Notes: a model not told the origin generated them from the sequence alone. Numbered from the stretch's first letter, positions 18,251-27,161 are shown. The stretch is 64,000 bases of DNA from an uncultured Coriobacteriales bacterium (GCA_902464015.1 CABQHM010000009.1:7450-71449); one strand, 5' to 3'. Made by a program: numbers and translations.

Positions 18251-19132
18251 GTGGCTGACAAGCCCAAGGTTTATTTCTCCCGCACGATCACGCCCGAAAA
18301 GGTTGTAGAACTCTACGGCTTGCTGGGCGTTGAGCTGCCTGGCAAAGTTGCCATCAAGGTCCATTCCGGCGAGGTGGGCAACCAGAACTTCCTGCACCCT
18401 GATTTCTGGGCACCTATGGTAGGCCGGCTGCATGGTACGGTCGTTGAGTGCAACACAGCCTACGACGGCGAGCGCAACACGACCGAGAAGCACTTGCGCG
18501 CGATTGTCAAGCATGGTTGGAACGATTACTTCGACGTCGACCTCATGGACGCCGAGGGCCCCGACCTTGAGCTGCCCATTCCCAATGGCCTGCGTCTCAA
18601 GAAGAACTTTGTAGGCAAGAACCTGGCCAAGTATGACTCGATGCTCGTGTTGTCGCACTTCAAGGGCCATCCCATGGGAGGTTTCGGCGGCGCGCTCAAG
18701 CAGCTCTCCATCGGCGTGGCCTCGTCCTATGGCAAGGCGTACATCCACGGTGTCACAGTGCCAGAGAATATCTGGACGGCCGATCACGACCAGTTCCTCG
18801 AGTCCATGGCTGATGCTGCGAGCTCGGTGGTCGACTTCTTCGCTCAGCGCGGCGGCATTGCCTACGTCAACGTCATGAAGAACATGTCGGTCGACTGTGA
18901 CTGCTGCGCCGTTGCCGAGGACCCTTGCATGGCCGACATTGGCATCCTGGTTTCGAGTGACCCCGTCGCCATTGACCAGGCGTGCCTCGACCTTGTCTAC
19001 GCTGCCACGGACGACCCCGGCCACGACCATCTCATTGAGCGCATCGAGAGTCGCAATGGCGTCCACACCGTTGAGGCCACCGCGGCCCTTGGTGTTGGCA
19101 GCCGTGAGTATGAGCTGGTAGAGGTCGAGTAG
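18251..19132 (+). CDS. DUF362 domain protein
   Basis: 293 residues. VAIKVHSGEVGNQNF, SHFKGHPMGGFGGALKQLSIG and SSDPVAIDQACLDLV are hallmark DUF362 segments. A short Cys group CDCCAVAEDPC precedes the last motif. DUF362 proteins often accompany ferredoxin domains, but none is fused here; the reaction is unestablished. Start is GTG 18251 with AGGGG 6 bases upstream; longer frames overlap the NTPase gene and look non-coding. Confidence 0.8.
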   Translation: MADKPKVYFSRTITPEKVVELYGLLGVELPGKVAIKVHSGEVGNQNFLHPDFWAPMVGRLHGTVVECNTAYDGERNTTEKHLRAIVKHGWNDYFDVDLMDAEGPDLELPIPNGLRLKKNFVGKNLAKYDSMLVLSHFKGHPMGGFGGALKQLSIGVASSYGKAYIHGVTVPENIWTADHDQFLESMADAASSVVDFFAQRGGIAYVNVMKNMSVDCDCCAVAEDPCMADIGILVSSDPVAIDQACLDLVYAATDDPGHDHLIERIESRNGVHTVEATAALGVGSREYELVEVE

Positions 19133-19194
19133 GGGTTTCCAAGCCGGCGCGCTTCCGAAGGGTGTACCGGTGTTTTCAACGCTCGGAGGGTTTC

Positions 19195-19692
19195 ATGCAG
19201 ATTCGTAAGACCACGCTTGCCGATGTCGACGCGGTCGCTGCCATCTACGGCAGGGCTCGCGTCTTCATGTGTGAGCAGGGAAACCCCACGCAGTGGGCCG
19301 GGGAATATCCCAACGCCGACACGGCGCGCGCCGACGTTGCGGATGGCGTGGGCTACGTATGTGAAGAGGACGGCCGTGTGGTGGGCGCCTTCGCCTTCAT
19401 CGTGGGAGATGAGCCAACCTACCAGGTGATTGAGGGTGGTTCTTGGCGCAGCGACGAGCCGTATGGCACAATTCACCGCATTGCCTCCGACGGTACGGCC
19501 CGAGGTGTCGCTCGCGCGTGCTTTGATTTCTGTGCCACTCAGATTCCGCATCTGAGGATCGACACCCATGCCGACAACCGCCCCATGCAAGGTGCCATTC
19601 TTAAGTTTGGTTTCGAGCAGCGCGGTGTCATCTACGTTGAGGATGGCTCGCCTCGTTTGGCCTACGACTGGCTGGGCGAGGCCCGCGGATAG
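19195..19692 (+). CDS. GNAT family N-acetyltransferase
   Basis: 165 residues. It begins MQIRKTTLADVDAVAAIYGRAR, a typical GNAT entry. GTIHRIASDGTARGVARACFDFC matches the acetyl-CoA pyrophosphate loop region and LRIDTHADNRPMQGAILKFGFEQRG the following strand-helix. GGAGGG lies 4 bases before ATG 19195. The substrate is unknown. It is followed at once by a relic of a flavoprotein gene. Confidence 0.85.
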   Translation: MQIRKTTLADVDAVAAIYGRARVFMCEQGNPTQWAGEYPNADTARADVADGVGYVCEEDGRVVGAFAFIVGDEPTYQVIEGGSWRSDEPYGTIHRIASDGTARGVARACFDFCATQIPHLRIDTHADNRPMQGAILKFGFEQRGVIYVEDGSPRLAYDWLGEARG

Positions 19693-19719
19693 GGGGAATG
19701 GCATCGCGACTGGCACTCC

Positions 19720-19833
19720 GGACTGTACGCTGCCGGTAAGATGGGCGCCAACCGCCTCGGCTCCACTTCGATGTCCGACATCTACGTCTTTGGTCGCATT
19801 GCGGGCAACAACGCCGCTGACTACATGGGCTAA
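19720..19833 (+). pseudogene. 3' relic of a flavoprotein reductase gene
   Basis: 37 codons and a stop read GLYAAGKMGANRLGSTSMSD then IYVFGRIAGNNAADYMG. They match the last residues of flavoprotein A (PGLYAAGENAGGKMGTNRLG..., ending ADYVG) apart from five missing residues after the second Gly and a few substitutions. Nucleotide similarity continues past the stop (TAAGCACTGAACTCATAGGC in both) into the terminator. No upstream flavoprotein sequence remains. It is the residue of a lost paralogue or of a partial duplication of A. Confidence 0.85.
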
Positions 19834-20202
19834 GCACTGAACTCATAGGCGTGCACGAACAAGTGCCCGTCCGTCCCCCATGGGGCGGGCGAGCGCTTTT
19901 GCATGTGAGCAGCCCCGAGTGGGATCTCGAGACGATGCGGGTCCGCCTGGGGCCGCGGTGGCATGCGACGGTTTGAATGCTGATGGTTTCTAGTACGTCT
20001 TGAACATCTCCTGGATCTCATCGAGGTCGGCGTTGATGCGCGAGGGGTCAAGGAGTTACTGGCGCACATGGCATTGCGGATGATGTAGCGTTCTCAAAAT
20101 ACTTCCATAGATTTTGACAGTATGACTAGATTTCTTAGATTTTTAGAACCCATAGAATTTGCTGTATGATGTCTCTTGTACTATGCGCAGTGAGGAGATA
20201 TT
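19834..20202. other. Relic and promoter region, 369 bp
   Basis: The first ~65 bp repeat the downstream flank and GC-rich hairpin of flavoprotein A. The middle holds a second possible relic on the minus strand. The last ~90 bp are AT-rich; TTGACA at about 20115, then 16 bases, then TAGATT is a fair sigma-70 promoter for the AAA ATPase gene. Confidence 0.5.
19992..20054 (-). pseudogene. Possible C-terminal relic of an unidentified gene
   Basis: The minus strand reads LLDPSRINADLDEIQEMFKTY then TAG, protein-like and ending in a normal C-terminus, but an in-frame TAA lies directly upstream. It may be the degraded end of a binding-protein-like gene; the family is not identifiable. Confidence 0.3.
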
Positions 20203-21357
20203 ATGTTTGAGAATCCTTTTGTTCCGGTATTTGGCGGTAAACCCGATTTCTTTTTTGGACGTAAAGAGCTTTTGAGCAGGTTCTCTTACGCGCTTGTCGA
20301 CCGGGGGAGCGAAGACCGTGCGCTCTTTATCACAGGTAACCGCGGGTGCGGCAAGACGGCGCTTCTTGAACAGTTTTCCCAAATGGCGACCGAGGCGGGT
20401 TGGCAAACTATCGACCTCAACGCTGAGAAGGCGCTTGTCGGCTTTACGCGCGGACTTGTGCGCCATGACTCGGCTACCAAGACCATGAGCCCTGAGATTG
20501 AGGTCAACGTTTTTGGCAGTGGCGGGCATATCAGTGGCCCCGCGTCATCTAAAACGGTTGTGAACAGCATTGATGACGTCGAGGTACTGTTTCTTGAGGC
20601 GTGCAGACAGTCGAAGAAGGGCGTTTTCGTCTCGGTTGATGAGATTCAAAAGATTTCTCTGCAAGACCTGTCTGTTATATGTGGTGCGTTTCAAATGGCC
20701 TCGCGCAAGGGATTCAACATCATTCTTGCGGTTGCGGGCCTGCCGTATGCTCATGAGAAAGTTATTCAATACGAGGGGTGCACGTTCATGCGTCGGGCGG
20801 TACACGAACGCTTGGGGGTCTTTGCTCCAAAGGAGGCGAGTGCTGCAATAGCCGAGGCATTCTCCAGGACAAAAGGTCTATCGTTGTCTGGCCAAGCTCA
20901 TGATCTGCTTGTTTCGAAAAGTTATGGACACCCGTACTTCATCCAACTTGCCGGTTACTACCTTGTCGCTTTGGCGAACGAGAAAGCGTCGCATGGCTCC
21001 TATGCCATTTCACAAGAAGACGTTGAACAAGCTTTTCCTGCTATTTTGGCGGCCTATGAGCGACGGGCGCTCCGGCCTATTGTGGAGGCATTGCCGTCTT
21101 CTTCTGGTGAGTATTTAAGTGCAATGGCAAAAGTCGTGCAGACGAACCGTACCGTTCGCACGCGTGACGTGGCAGAGGCCCTTTCCAAGACGCAGAAGGC
21201 TACGAGCTTCGCTCGCGACGAGCTGATACGCGAGGGCCTTGTTGTGAGTACCGGGTATGGTGAGCTCATGTTTAACGTCCCATATTTGCAAGCTTATATG
21301 TTGGAGACTCACCCGAAGGAAAGTGAAGCAGTCCTAGCTCAGCAGTGGGGTTTTTAG
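20203..21357 (+). CDS. AAA ATPase with C-terminal winged helix
   Basis: 384 residues. PFVPVFGGKPDFFFGRKELL opens an Orc1/AAA_16-like ATPase; LFITGNRGCGKTALLEQF is the Walker A near residue 45 and GVFVSVDEIQK a Walker B. ALSKTQKATSFARDELIREGLVVSTGYGELMF near the end looks like a winged helix. GAGGAG lies 5 bases before the ATG. Base composition is visibly more AT-rich than the flanks and the gene follows two relics, so acquisition is plausible. Similar lone ATPases occur in mobile and defence settings, but no partner gene is present. Confidence 0.8.
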   Translation: MFENPFVPVFGGKPDFFFGRKELLSRFSYALVDRGSEDRALFITGNRGCGKTALLEQFSQMATEAGWQTIDLNAEKALVGFTRGLVRHDSATKTMSPEIEVNVFGSGGHISGPASSKTVVNSIDDVEVLFLEACRQSKKGVFVSVDEIQKISLQDLSVICGAFQMASRKGFNIILAVAGLPYAHEKVIQYEGCTFMRRAVHERLGVFAPKEASAAIAEAFSRTKGLSLSGQAHDLLVSKSYGHPYFIQLAGYYLVALANEKASHGSYAISQEDVEQAFPAILAAYERRALRPIVEALPSSSGEYLSAMAKVVQTNRTVRTRDVAEALSKTQKATSFARDELIREGLVVSTGYGELMFNVPYLQAYMLETHPKESEAVLAQQWGF

Positions 21358-21472
21358 GAAAACAATGAACAGGTAGCCCCCGGCCGCAATCCCTCCCGCA
21401 CTGGCGTTGAAGACGTGCCCGGGAGGGGGCGCCGGGGGATTTGTGTCGTGTCCCACCCACGTCGGGCGGCCA

Positions 21473-21498
21473 GGGGGCGCCTCCGGTGGCGCCCTTTT
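21473..21498 (+). terminator. Hairpin between the AAA ATPase and LuxR2
   Basis: GGGCGCC, short loop, GGCGCCC followed by TTTTCG, between two convergent genes. It serves the ATPase gene and may stop leftward transcripts from LuxR2. Confidence 0.7.
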
Positions 21499-21510
21499 CG
21501 TTGCAGTAAT

Positions 21511-22935
21511 CTATCGCTCGGGGTATTCGCCGTCGATGCCGAGCAGGCCGAAAAGCTCGTCCTTGCCTTGGACATTGCACTTGCGGTAGATGTGGCTCGT
21601 GTGGGCTTTGATGGTGCCGCGGGCTACGAACAATTGCTCCTCCATCTGGGCGAGAGGAACGCCGCGCACCATGAGTTGGAGCACCTCTTCCTCGCGATCG
21701 GATAGGCCGAAGCGCTTGGAAAGATCGGACACGCGCATGGAAAGCTGGCCGGGTGCAAAGGCGTCTACTTCGTCCTCCAAGGTCTCGGCTCGCAGGCTGA
21801 TGCCCCAGCGGGCCGAGAGGCTTTTCTCCTGGAACACGATGGCGAGGAACATGATCGTGACGGCAACCATCACGATGGCGTGCACGACAGAATTCGCTCC
21901 AGAAGGCAAAACGCTGCTCGAAAGGGCATAGGCACCCCAGCCCAGCGCTTCGACCAGGTAACGAATGCCGCGCTCAATGCCGTTGAGCCAGATGGCGTTG
22001 AGGCCGAAGCGGTAGGTGATGTTGCTCAAGATGATCATGATGAACATGGAGAGCATGGTATAGCCGGCGTCATAGCAAGCCGCCGTGAGCTGCGGCGCGC
22101 GCTCGAGCAGGGGCATGACAAGCAGCAGCCCGACAATCATAAGCGGGAACGCCACACGATAGATGGTGTCGAAGTTGAACAAGCGCGAGGTGGACAGCGA
22201 GCCGAAGAACACGAGAAGGCAGGCAAAGCCCGCGCCGGCGATGTTGCCCAGCACGAGGGGCTGATCGGGCAGGGCGGTGAAGCCGGTTGCAAACGTGCAT
22301 GTTGCCATGAGCGCGATGGGCTTCCAGGGAATGCTGTGCGCGTGCAGCTTGGTCTGCACCTGCGGCCGGTCGCCTTCAGGCAGCGTGAGCACCGCACGGC
22401 GTGCCCACCACAGCGAGAGCACCGGCAGTATGACTGACATCGCAATAAGGCCTTCGGGTTTCACGGCCATGAAGAAACAGCAGAGCATCTCGCCGAAAAA
22501 GATGCTGGCAGCATGGTACAAGGCGACGCGCATGGGGTTGAGCGCGCCATAGAACTCGCACCACACGAGGATGGCTATGCCCAGGCCAACGCCTGCGATG
22601 GCGAGGCCAATATGCTTTATAAGCACAAGCGGCAACGCGAACGACCAGATGGCGCAGGCGATCGAGCCTACGACCATGCCGGCGCCTGCAAGTATCAGTA
22701 TGCGGTTGTTTGACCATAAGGGGACGATCTTGCGCCACCAATATGCGGCGGCCAGGCATGCTATGCCGATGCAGACCTCGAACAGCGCGTAGTCAGAAAC
22801 GTCCATGCCGGGATAGGTGCCGTATCGGAAGAAGATGGAAAGCCAGGCGCGGTAGAGGCCAACGCCCAGAAAGGACACGGGTAGCAATAGAACGCGGCCC
22901 ATAAGGTTCCTCCACCGTCGCGCTCGTTCTCCCAT
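21511..22935 (-). CDS. Membrane-bound LuxR-type regulator (LuxR2)
   Basis: 474 residues with about twelve hydrophobic segments to residue ~385. The C-terminal LuxR helix-turn-helix reads LSDREEEVLQLMVRGVPLAQ ... VARGTIKAHTSHIYRKCNV. ATG 22935 has AAGGGAG 4 bases ahead. It is divergent from flavoprotein A, and the intergenic region carries two perfect TTTAA-type dyads. Likely an inducer-responsive activator or repressor of A. Confidence 0.88.
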   Translation of the reverse strand: MGERARRWRNLMGRVLLLPVSFLGVGLYRAWLSIFFRYGTYPGMDVSDYALFEVCIGIACLAAAYWWRKIVPLWSNNRILILAGAGMVVGSIACAIWSFALPLVLIKHIGLAIAGVGLGIAILVWCEFYGALNPMRVALYHAASIFFGEMLCCFFMAVKPEGLIAMSVILPVLSLWWARRAVLTLPEGDRPQVQTKLHAHSIPWKPIALMATCTFATGFTALPDQPLVLGNIAGAGFACLLVFFGSLSTSRLFNFDTIYRVAFPLMIVGLLLVMPLLERAPQLTAACYDAGYTMLSMFIMIILSNITYRFGLNAIWLNGIERGIRYLVEALGWGAYALSSSVLPSGANSVVHAIVMVAVTIMFLAIVFQEKSLSARWGISLRAETLEDEVDAFAPGQLSMRVSDLSKRFGLSDREEEVLQLMVRGVPLAQMEEQLFVARGTIKAHTSHIYRKCNVQGKDELFGLLGIDGEYPER

Positions 22936-23262
22936 GGCACTCCCTTCTTGTCTGCGTATGTAGCACTGCGCACGACATATGCCACAGCAAGATACCACCG
23001 CATTGGAAATTTTTGAACAGAACCCGCCCTTACCCACTTGCAGGTTTGCATATAGGGCCGCAGCAGGCAAGGTTTAAAAGTTTAAACAGGGGTGAGGGGA
23101 GCGGGGTTTAAGACTTTAAACCCCCTCCGAGCTGGTCTTTTGCATTTGGTGGTCATACGGTGGTTTTAGGCGCAGCAAGCCGGGGCCAATTCGGCCCGAC
23201 AGCGCCAAACACACCAAGCAGGCGGCTTATAGGGAAAGTCGCCGCAACGAAAGGGGATCGTT
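22936..23262. promoter_or_regulatory. Divergent control region of LuxR2 and flavoprotein A
   Basis: 327 bp with no ORF. Its main content is the pair of dyads at 23072-23124; the flavoprotein A ribosome site AAGGGG sits at the right end. Confidence 0.55.
23072..23124. promoter_or_regulatory. Two perfect dyads, candidate LuxR2 operator
   Basis: Site 1 (23072-23087) is GTTTAAA, 2-base spacer, TTTAAAC. Site 2 (23103-23124) is GGGGTTTAA, 4-base spacer, TTAAACCCC. Their centres are about 34 bp apart, close to three helical turns, so dimers could bind on one face. They stand out in an otherwise GC-rich region about 140 bp upstream of flavoprotein A. Confidence 0.6.
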
Positions 23263-25092
23263 ATGGCTTTCGGAACCATGGCTCGTGAGGCTTCTCATCT
23301 TTCCCGCAGGGGTTTTGTGGCTGGCGCAGGTCTGGCGACCGGTGCGCTCGCGGTGGCAGGCACTGGCATGGCGTTTGCCGACGAGGGCGGCGAGGGTGTG
23401 GGCCGCGCTGCCGTTGGCGAGGCTATTGGTAAGAACGGCCATATGAACGTTCAGGTCGTCATGGAAGACGACAAGATCGTCCGCATCAACGTCCTGTACT
23501 CGCACGAGACGAAGGGCCTGGGCGACGCGGCCATGGAGGCCCTCACCGGTCTCATCATCGACAACCAGACGCTCAACGTCGACACCATCGCCGGCGCCAC
23601 GCTGTCCAGCGCCGCTTTCCTGCTCGCCGTCGGGGGTGCCCTTGAGGTCCTCGGCGAGGACGTTGCCGCTTGGGAGAAGCGCGACCATGCCGCTCCTGCC
23701 GACCCCGAGGGTCTTGCCGACGCGTACGACATCGTCGTCGTGGGTACCGGCGGCGCCGGCTTTGCCGCTGCCATTTCCGCTGCCAACAAGGGCAAGAATG
23801 TCCTGTTGCTCGAGAAGCTCGGCATTTTTGGCGGCTCCACTGCCCTGTCCGGCGGCGAGATGGCCACGCCGTGCAACTGGATTCAGGTCAACATGGGTCT
23901 TGAGGACAGCCCTGAGCAGCTTGCGGCCGACATGCTGGCCGGCGGCGACAACGTCGGCGACCCCGACCTCGTGAATGTCATCGCCAACAGCGTGTACGAC
24001 GCCGCCGAGTGGCTGACCTACGAGGGCGGCGTCGCATGGGAGCACAACCTGCTGTTCTTCGGCGGCCACTCTGTCCAGCGTTCCTTGATTCCCAAGGGTC
24101 ACAAGGGTAACGAGATGACCACCAAGCTCACCGGTCGTGCTGAGACCATCTCCAACCTCACGCTCGTCAAGAACATGAAGGCCGTCGAGCTTGTCATGGG
24201 CGACGACGGCGCTGTGGCCGGCATCAAGGCCGAGAGCACCGTCAGCGGCGCGCAGTATGAGTTCGCGTGCAGCGCCGTGATCATGGCCGCCGGCGGCTTT
24301 GGCGCCAACGTTGAGATGCGCGCCGAAGCCAACCCCGATTACGGCTCGCAGTTCAACTCCACCGACTGCGTGGGTGCCCAGGGCGAGGGCACCAAGATGG
24401 CTCAGGCTGTGGGTGCCGACACGGTCAACATGGACCTCATCCAGGCATACCCCATCTGCGACGTTGCTACCGGCGCCCTGCTCTACCTCGATGACATGCG
24501 TCTTGACCAGCGCACGGTCATGTTCAACGTCGAGGGCCAGCGCTTCGTCGAGGAACTGGGCCGCCGCGACGTCCTGTCTTCCGCCATTCTCGCTCAGACC
24601 GGCGAGTGCGCCTACGAGATCTGGGACCAGGCCGCTGCCGACGAGACCCGTGTCGTCGAGTTCCACTACGACGAGTTCGAGAACCTCAGCTCCCGCGGCC
24701 TGTGCCTCAAGGCTGACACCATCGAGGAGTGCTGCGAACCCTTCGGCATCGACGCCGAGGCCCTCAAGGAGACCCTGGCTCACTGGAACGAAATGGCCGA
24801 CGCTGGCGAGGACACTGACTTCAACTATCGCGGCAAGCTGTCCCGTATCGACACTCCGCCCTACTACATCATGACCTACAAGCCCGCTGTTCACTACACC
24901 ATGGGTGGCCTGCGCATCAACACTGGGGCAGAGGTTCTCGATGCTGAGGGCAATCCCATCCCCGGTCTGTACGCAGCCGGTGAGAACGCTGGCGGCAAGA
25001 TGGGCACCAACCGCCTCGGCTCCACCTCCATGTCCGATATCTATGTATTCGGCCGCATCGCCGGAAACAATGCCGCTGACTACGTTGGTTAA
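23263..25092 (+). CDS. TAT-exported FAD/FMN reductase, UrdA-like (flavoprotein A)
   Basis: 609 residues. The twin-arginine signal SRRGFVAGAG ends near AFADE. An FMN-binding domain (about 48-130) carries VDTIAGATLSS, whose Thr would hold FMN covalently. The FAD_binding_2 (fumarate reductase/urocanate reductase type) domain begins YDIVVVGTGGAGFAAAI and ends NRLGSTSMSDIYVFGRIAGN. The FMN-then-FAD order matches urocanate reductase. It should reduce an activated C=C acceptor outside the membrane; the substrate is not determinable by eye. AAGGGG lies 6 bases before ATG 23263. Divergent LuxR2 is the probable regulator. Confidence 0.9.
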   Translation: MAFGTMAREASHLSRRGFVAGAGLATGALAVAGTGMAFADEGGEGVGRAAVGEAIGKNGHMNVQVVMEDDKIVRINVLYSHETKGLGDAAMEALTGLIIDNQTLNVDTIAGATLSSAAFLLAVGGALEVLGEDVAAWEKRDHAAPADPEGLADAYDIVVVGTGGAGFAAAISAANKGKNVLLLEKLGIFGGSTALSGGEMATPCNWIQVNMGLEDSPEQLAADMLAGGDNVGDPDLVNVIANSVYDAAEWLTYEGGVAWEHNLLFFGGHSVQRSLIPKGHKGNEMTTKLTGRAETISNLTLVKNMKAVELVMGDDGAVAGIKAESTVSGAQYEFACSAVIMAAGGFGANVEMRAEANPDYGSQFNSTDCVGAQGEGTKMAQAVGADTVNMDLIQAYPICDVATGALLYLDDMRLDQRTVMFNVEGQRFVEELGRRDVLSSAILAQTGECAYEIWDQAAADETRVVEFHYDEFENLSSRGLCLKADTIEECCEPFGIDAEALKETLAHWNEMADAGEDTDFNYRGKLSRIDTPPYYIMTYKPAVHYTMGGLRINTGAEVLDAEGNPIPGLYAAGENAGGKMGTNRLGSTSMSDIYVFGRIAGNNAADYVG

Positions 25093-25120
25093 GCACTGAA
25101 CTCATAGGCGCGCACGAACA

Positions 25121-25156
25121 AGTGCCCGTCCGTCCCCTATGGGGCGGGCGGGCACT
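25121..25156 (+). terminator. Terminator of flavoprotein A
   Basis: AGTGCCCGTCCGTCCCC, loop TAT, GGGGCGGGCGGGCACT followed by TTG, 28 bp after the stop. A diverged copy of the same hairpin follows the relic at 19720. Confidence 0.75.
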
Positions 25157-25201
25157 TTGTGCGTGGGAGTCCAGAGATTCATGATTTGGTTTTTCGGAAG
25201 C

Positions 25202-25675
25202 TTACTTCAGCAGCCCCTCGAGATTGCGGACGAAACGGGCACGGTCCTCGTCGGTGAAGGGGTCGGGGCCTTTGGTGCGCCCGCCTGCGCGGCGGACCTT
25301 CTTTTCCTCATGGTGGATGAAGAGCTGCATGTCGATGGTCGCCTTGTCGTAAACGCGGCCGCGCACGCCGATGGCGGCGGCATCGCGGCCCAGAACCATG
25401 CTCGCAAGCCCGATGTCCTGGGTCACAACGACGTCGCCTGGCTGCAGGCGCTCGACGATGGCGAAATCGGCGCTGTCAGCGCCCACACCAACGGCGAGTG
25501 TCTCCACCCAAAACCCCTTGCGGGCCGCTTCAGGTGTGCGCGGATCGTCGCGGCGGATGTGCCGCTCGAGGTTCTGAGTCGAGTTGCCAGCGATGATGAC
25601 GGCCACATGGCAGCGTCGGGCAACAGCCAGCGCATCGCGCGTGACGGGGCAAGCATCCGCATCAATGAAGAGCAT
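25202..25675 (-). CDS. YaiI/YqxD family (UPF0178, DUF188) protein
   Basis: 157 residues. MLFIDADACPVTRDALAVAR and VVTQDIGLASMVLGRDAAAIGVRGRVY are diagnostic of the UPF0178 family, a PIN-like fold with conserved acidic residues; biochemical role unknown. AAAGGA lies upstream of ATG 25675. The family's usual length is about 150, so it is complete. Confidence 0.88.
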   Translation of the reverse strand: MLFIDADACPVTRDALAVARRCHVAVIIAGNSTQNLERHIRRDDPRTPEAARKGFWVETLAVGVGADSADFAIVERLQPGDVVVTQDIGLASMVLGRDAAAIGVRGRVYDKATIDMQLFIHHEEKKVRRAGGRTKGPDPFTDEDRARFVRNLEGLLK

Positions 25676-25713
25676 AGTTAGGCGTCCTTTGCTGGAGGCG
25701 GGGGTGAATCTCT

Positions 25714-26070
25714 TCAGGAAGCATAAATCAAGATTGCATCTTTAAGAATGCTGTTGAGAAACTCCTGGCTAGACCCATTGAGTGATTGGAGGTCAACTGG
25801 CTTGTTGAGGGCGTCGGAGAGTTCTGCTTGAACGTGAAAGAATGCGAGTCCTCGGATCTGCCCTTCGTCGATGGCAATGTCGACATCGCTCGTATCGGTC
25901 TGCTCGCCTCTCGCGTACGAACCAAAAAGCACCGCCCTTGCAATTCCGTATTTTACGAAAACTGGCTCGAGGCATTGCTTTATTTGTTCGATAGTGCAGG
26001 CTGTTTCGTGCTGTTCGATTTGTGACCTCCTCTCAGGGTGCATGTATATATTCATTATGCATGAGGTCAC
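25714..26070 (-). CDS. MNT-type minimal nucleotidyltransferase
   Basis: 118 residues from GTG 26070. AVLFGSYARGEQTDTSDVDIAI holds the GS-x-D-x-D catalytic motif of MNT proteins, usually the antitoxin half of HEPN/MNT pairs. No HEPN partner is adjacent on either side. The start is uncertain: GGAGG lies 9 bases before the GTG, ATG codons occur at 26055 and 26043, and an exact AGGAGG at 26026-26031 sits 6 bases before an ATC codon from which a family-like N-terminus would begin. Confidence 0.75.
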   Translation of the reverse strand: MTSCIMNIYMHPERRSQIEQHETACTIEQIKQCLEPVFVKYGIARAVLFGSYARGEQTDTSDVDIAIDEGQIRGLAFFHVQAELSDALNKPVDLQSLNGSSQEFLNSILKDAILIYAS

Positions 26071-26260
26071 ACCTCGTCACCTCCACAGACAACGACTCAG
26101 GCACTTTGTGATGGGTTGTCAAGCAAGTATGCTGTGGGTCTACTTGTGGGTTCGGTTTCTCTATCCCCATGATTTCACTTGGGGCTTGCAGAGCGGTTGC
26201 TGAGGACTGGTAGAATCGATGACCGAACATCCGATTGATGCAGAAAGGCGTGCGGCGAAG

Positions 26261-26914
26261 ATGATGGACGCGGTCATTTTTGATATGGACGGCCTTATGT
26301 TTGACAGCGAGTGCGTGTGGAAGACGCTGTGGGAGCCCGCGCTCGCGAAATTCGGACGCACGGTGCCCGAGGGTCTTCCGGCCGCAGCTTGCGGTACTAC
26401 GGGCGACGCCGCGATTGCTGCCATTCGCAAGTATTGCGGGGAGGACATCGACGCCGAGGGCGTGTTCCACGAGTTCTACCGCATTGCCGCCGAGCGTTTT
26501 GCCCAGGGTGTGCCCAAGAAGCCTGGCCTCGATGAGCTGCTCGAATACCTGAAGGGACAGGGCATTCCCATGGCGGTGGCCTCCTCGAGCCCCGTGAGCA
26601 TTATCGAGGGCGACCTGCGCGCCGGCGAGGTCGAGGTGTATTTCGACCATATCGTGTCCGGTCAGTTTGTGGAGCACTCCAAGCCTGCGCCCGACATCTT
26701 CCTTGAGGCCGCGCGCCGTCTGGGTACCGATCCTGCTCACACGCTTGTGCTCGAGGACAGCTTCGCCGGCGTGAGGGCCGGTGCAGCCGGTGGCTTCGTG
26801 ACCGTGATGGTTCCTGACTTGCATCAGCCCACGCCCGAGATTCGCGCTCTGGCCACACGCGTGTGCGAGAGCCTGAGCGAGGTAAGGGCGCTTTTTGAGG
26901 TCGGCGAGCTGTAA
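26261..26914 (+). CDS. HAD-superfamily hydrolase, beta-phosphoglucomutase-like
   Basis: 217 residues from ATG 26261. VIFDMDGLMFDSE is HAD motif I with both Asp residues; VASSSPVSII is motif II; HSKPAPDIFLEA carries the motif III Lys, and VLEDSFAGVRAGAAGG motif IV. The cap insert between motifs I and II fits subfamily IA phosphatases and phosphomutases. Substrate unknown. ATG 26264 and an upstream ATG at 26219 are also in frame; the shorter forms fit the family N-terminus better. Confidence 0.85.
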   Translation: MMDAVIFDMDGLMFDSECVWKTLWEPALAKFGRTVPEGLPAAACGTTGDAAIAAIRKYCGEDIDAEGVFHEFYRIAAERFAQGVPKKPGLDELLEYLKGQGIPMAVASSSPVSIIEGDLRAGEVEVYFDHIVSGQFVEHSKPAPDIFLEAARRLGTDPAHTLVLEDSFAGVRAGAAGGFVTVMVPDLHQPTPEIRALATRVCESLSEVRALFEVGEL

Positions 26915-26951
26915 AGAGGCATGCGGCGGGGTTGGCTAGCGGCCGTCAGTA

Positions 26952-27040
26952 GATTTAACATACATTTCAACTGCTGAAATGTATGTTAAATCATCAAAAC
27001 CCCAGTTGGCCCGATTTTCGTTTTTCTGAAATGTATGTTG
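26952..27040. repeat. 89-bp intergenic repeat, copy 1 (perfect 18-bp dyad plus third half-site)
   Basis: Starts with GATTTAACATACATTTCA, 5-base loop, and its exact reverse complement. A third TGAAATGTATGTTG half lies at 27027-27040. By hand alignment it matches the copy at 30646-30734 in 83 of 89 positions. Both copies lie between convergent gene ends, followed by a similar GC-rich tail rich in CGCCGCGCCC and GCGCCGCCGTG. Confidence 0.85.
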
Positions 27041-27161
27041 TTGGACGAGCATCTGAACCCCACGGCCTGCTCGCGGGCCCGCCGCGCCCCCAACTCGCAC
27101 CCAAAACGCCAAGCGCCGCCGTGCCCACACATGGACGCAGCGGGGCCCTTCTTACTACGGC

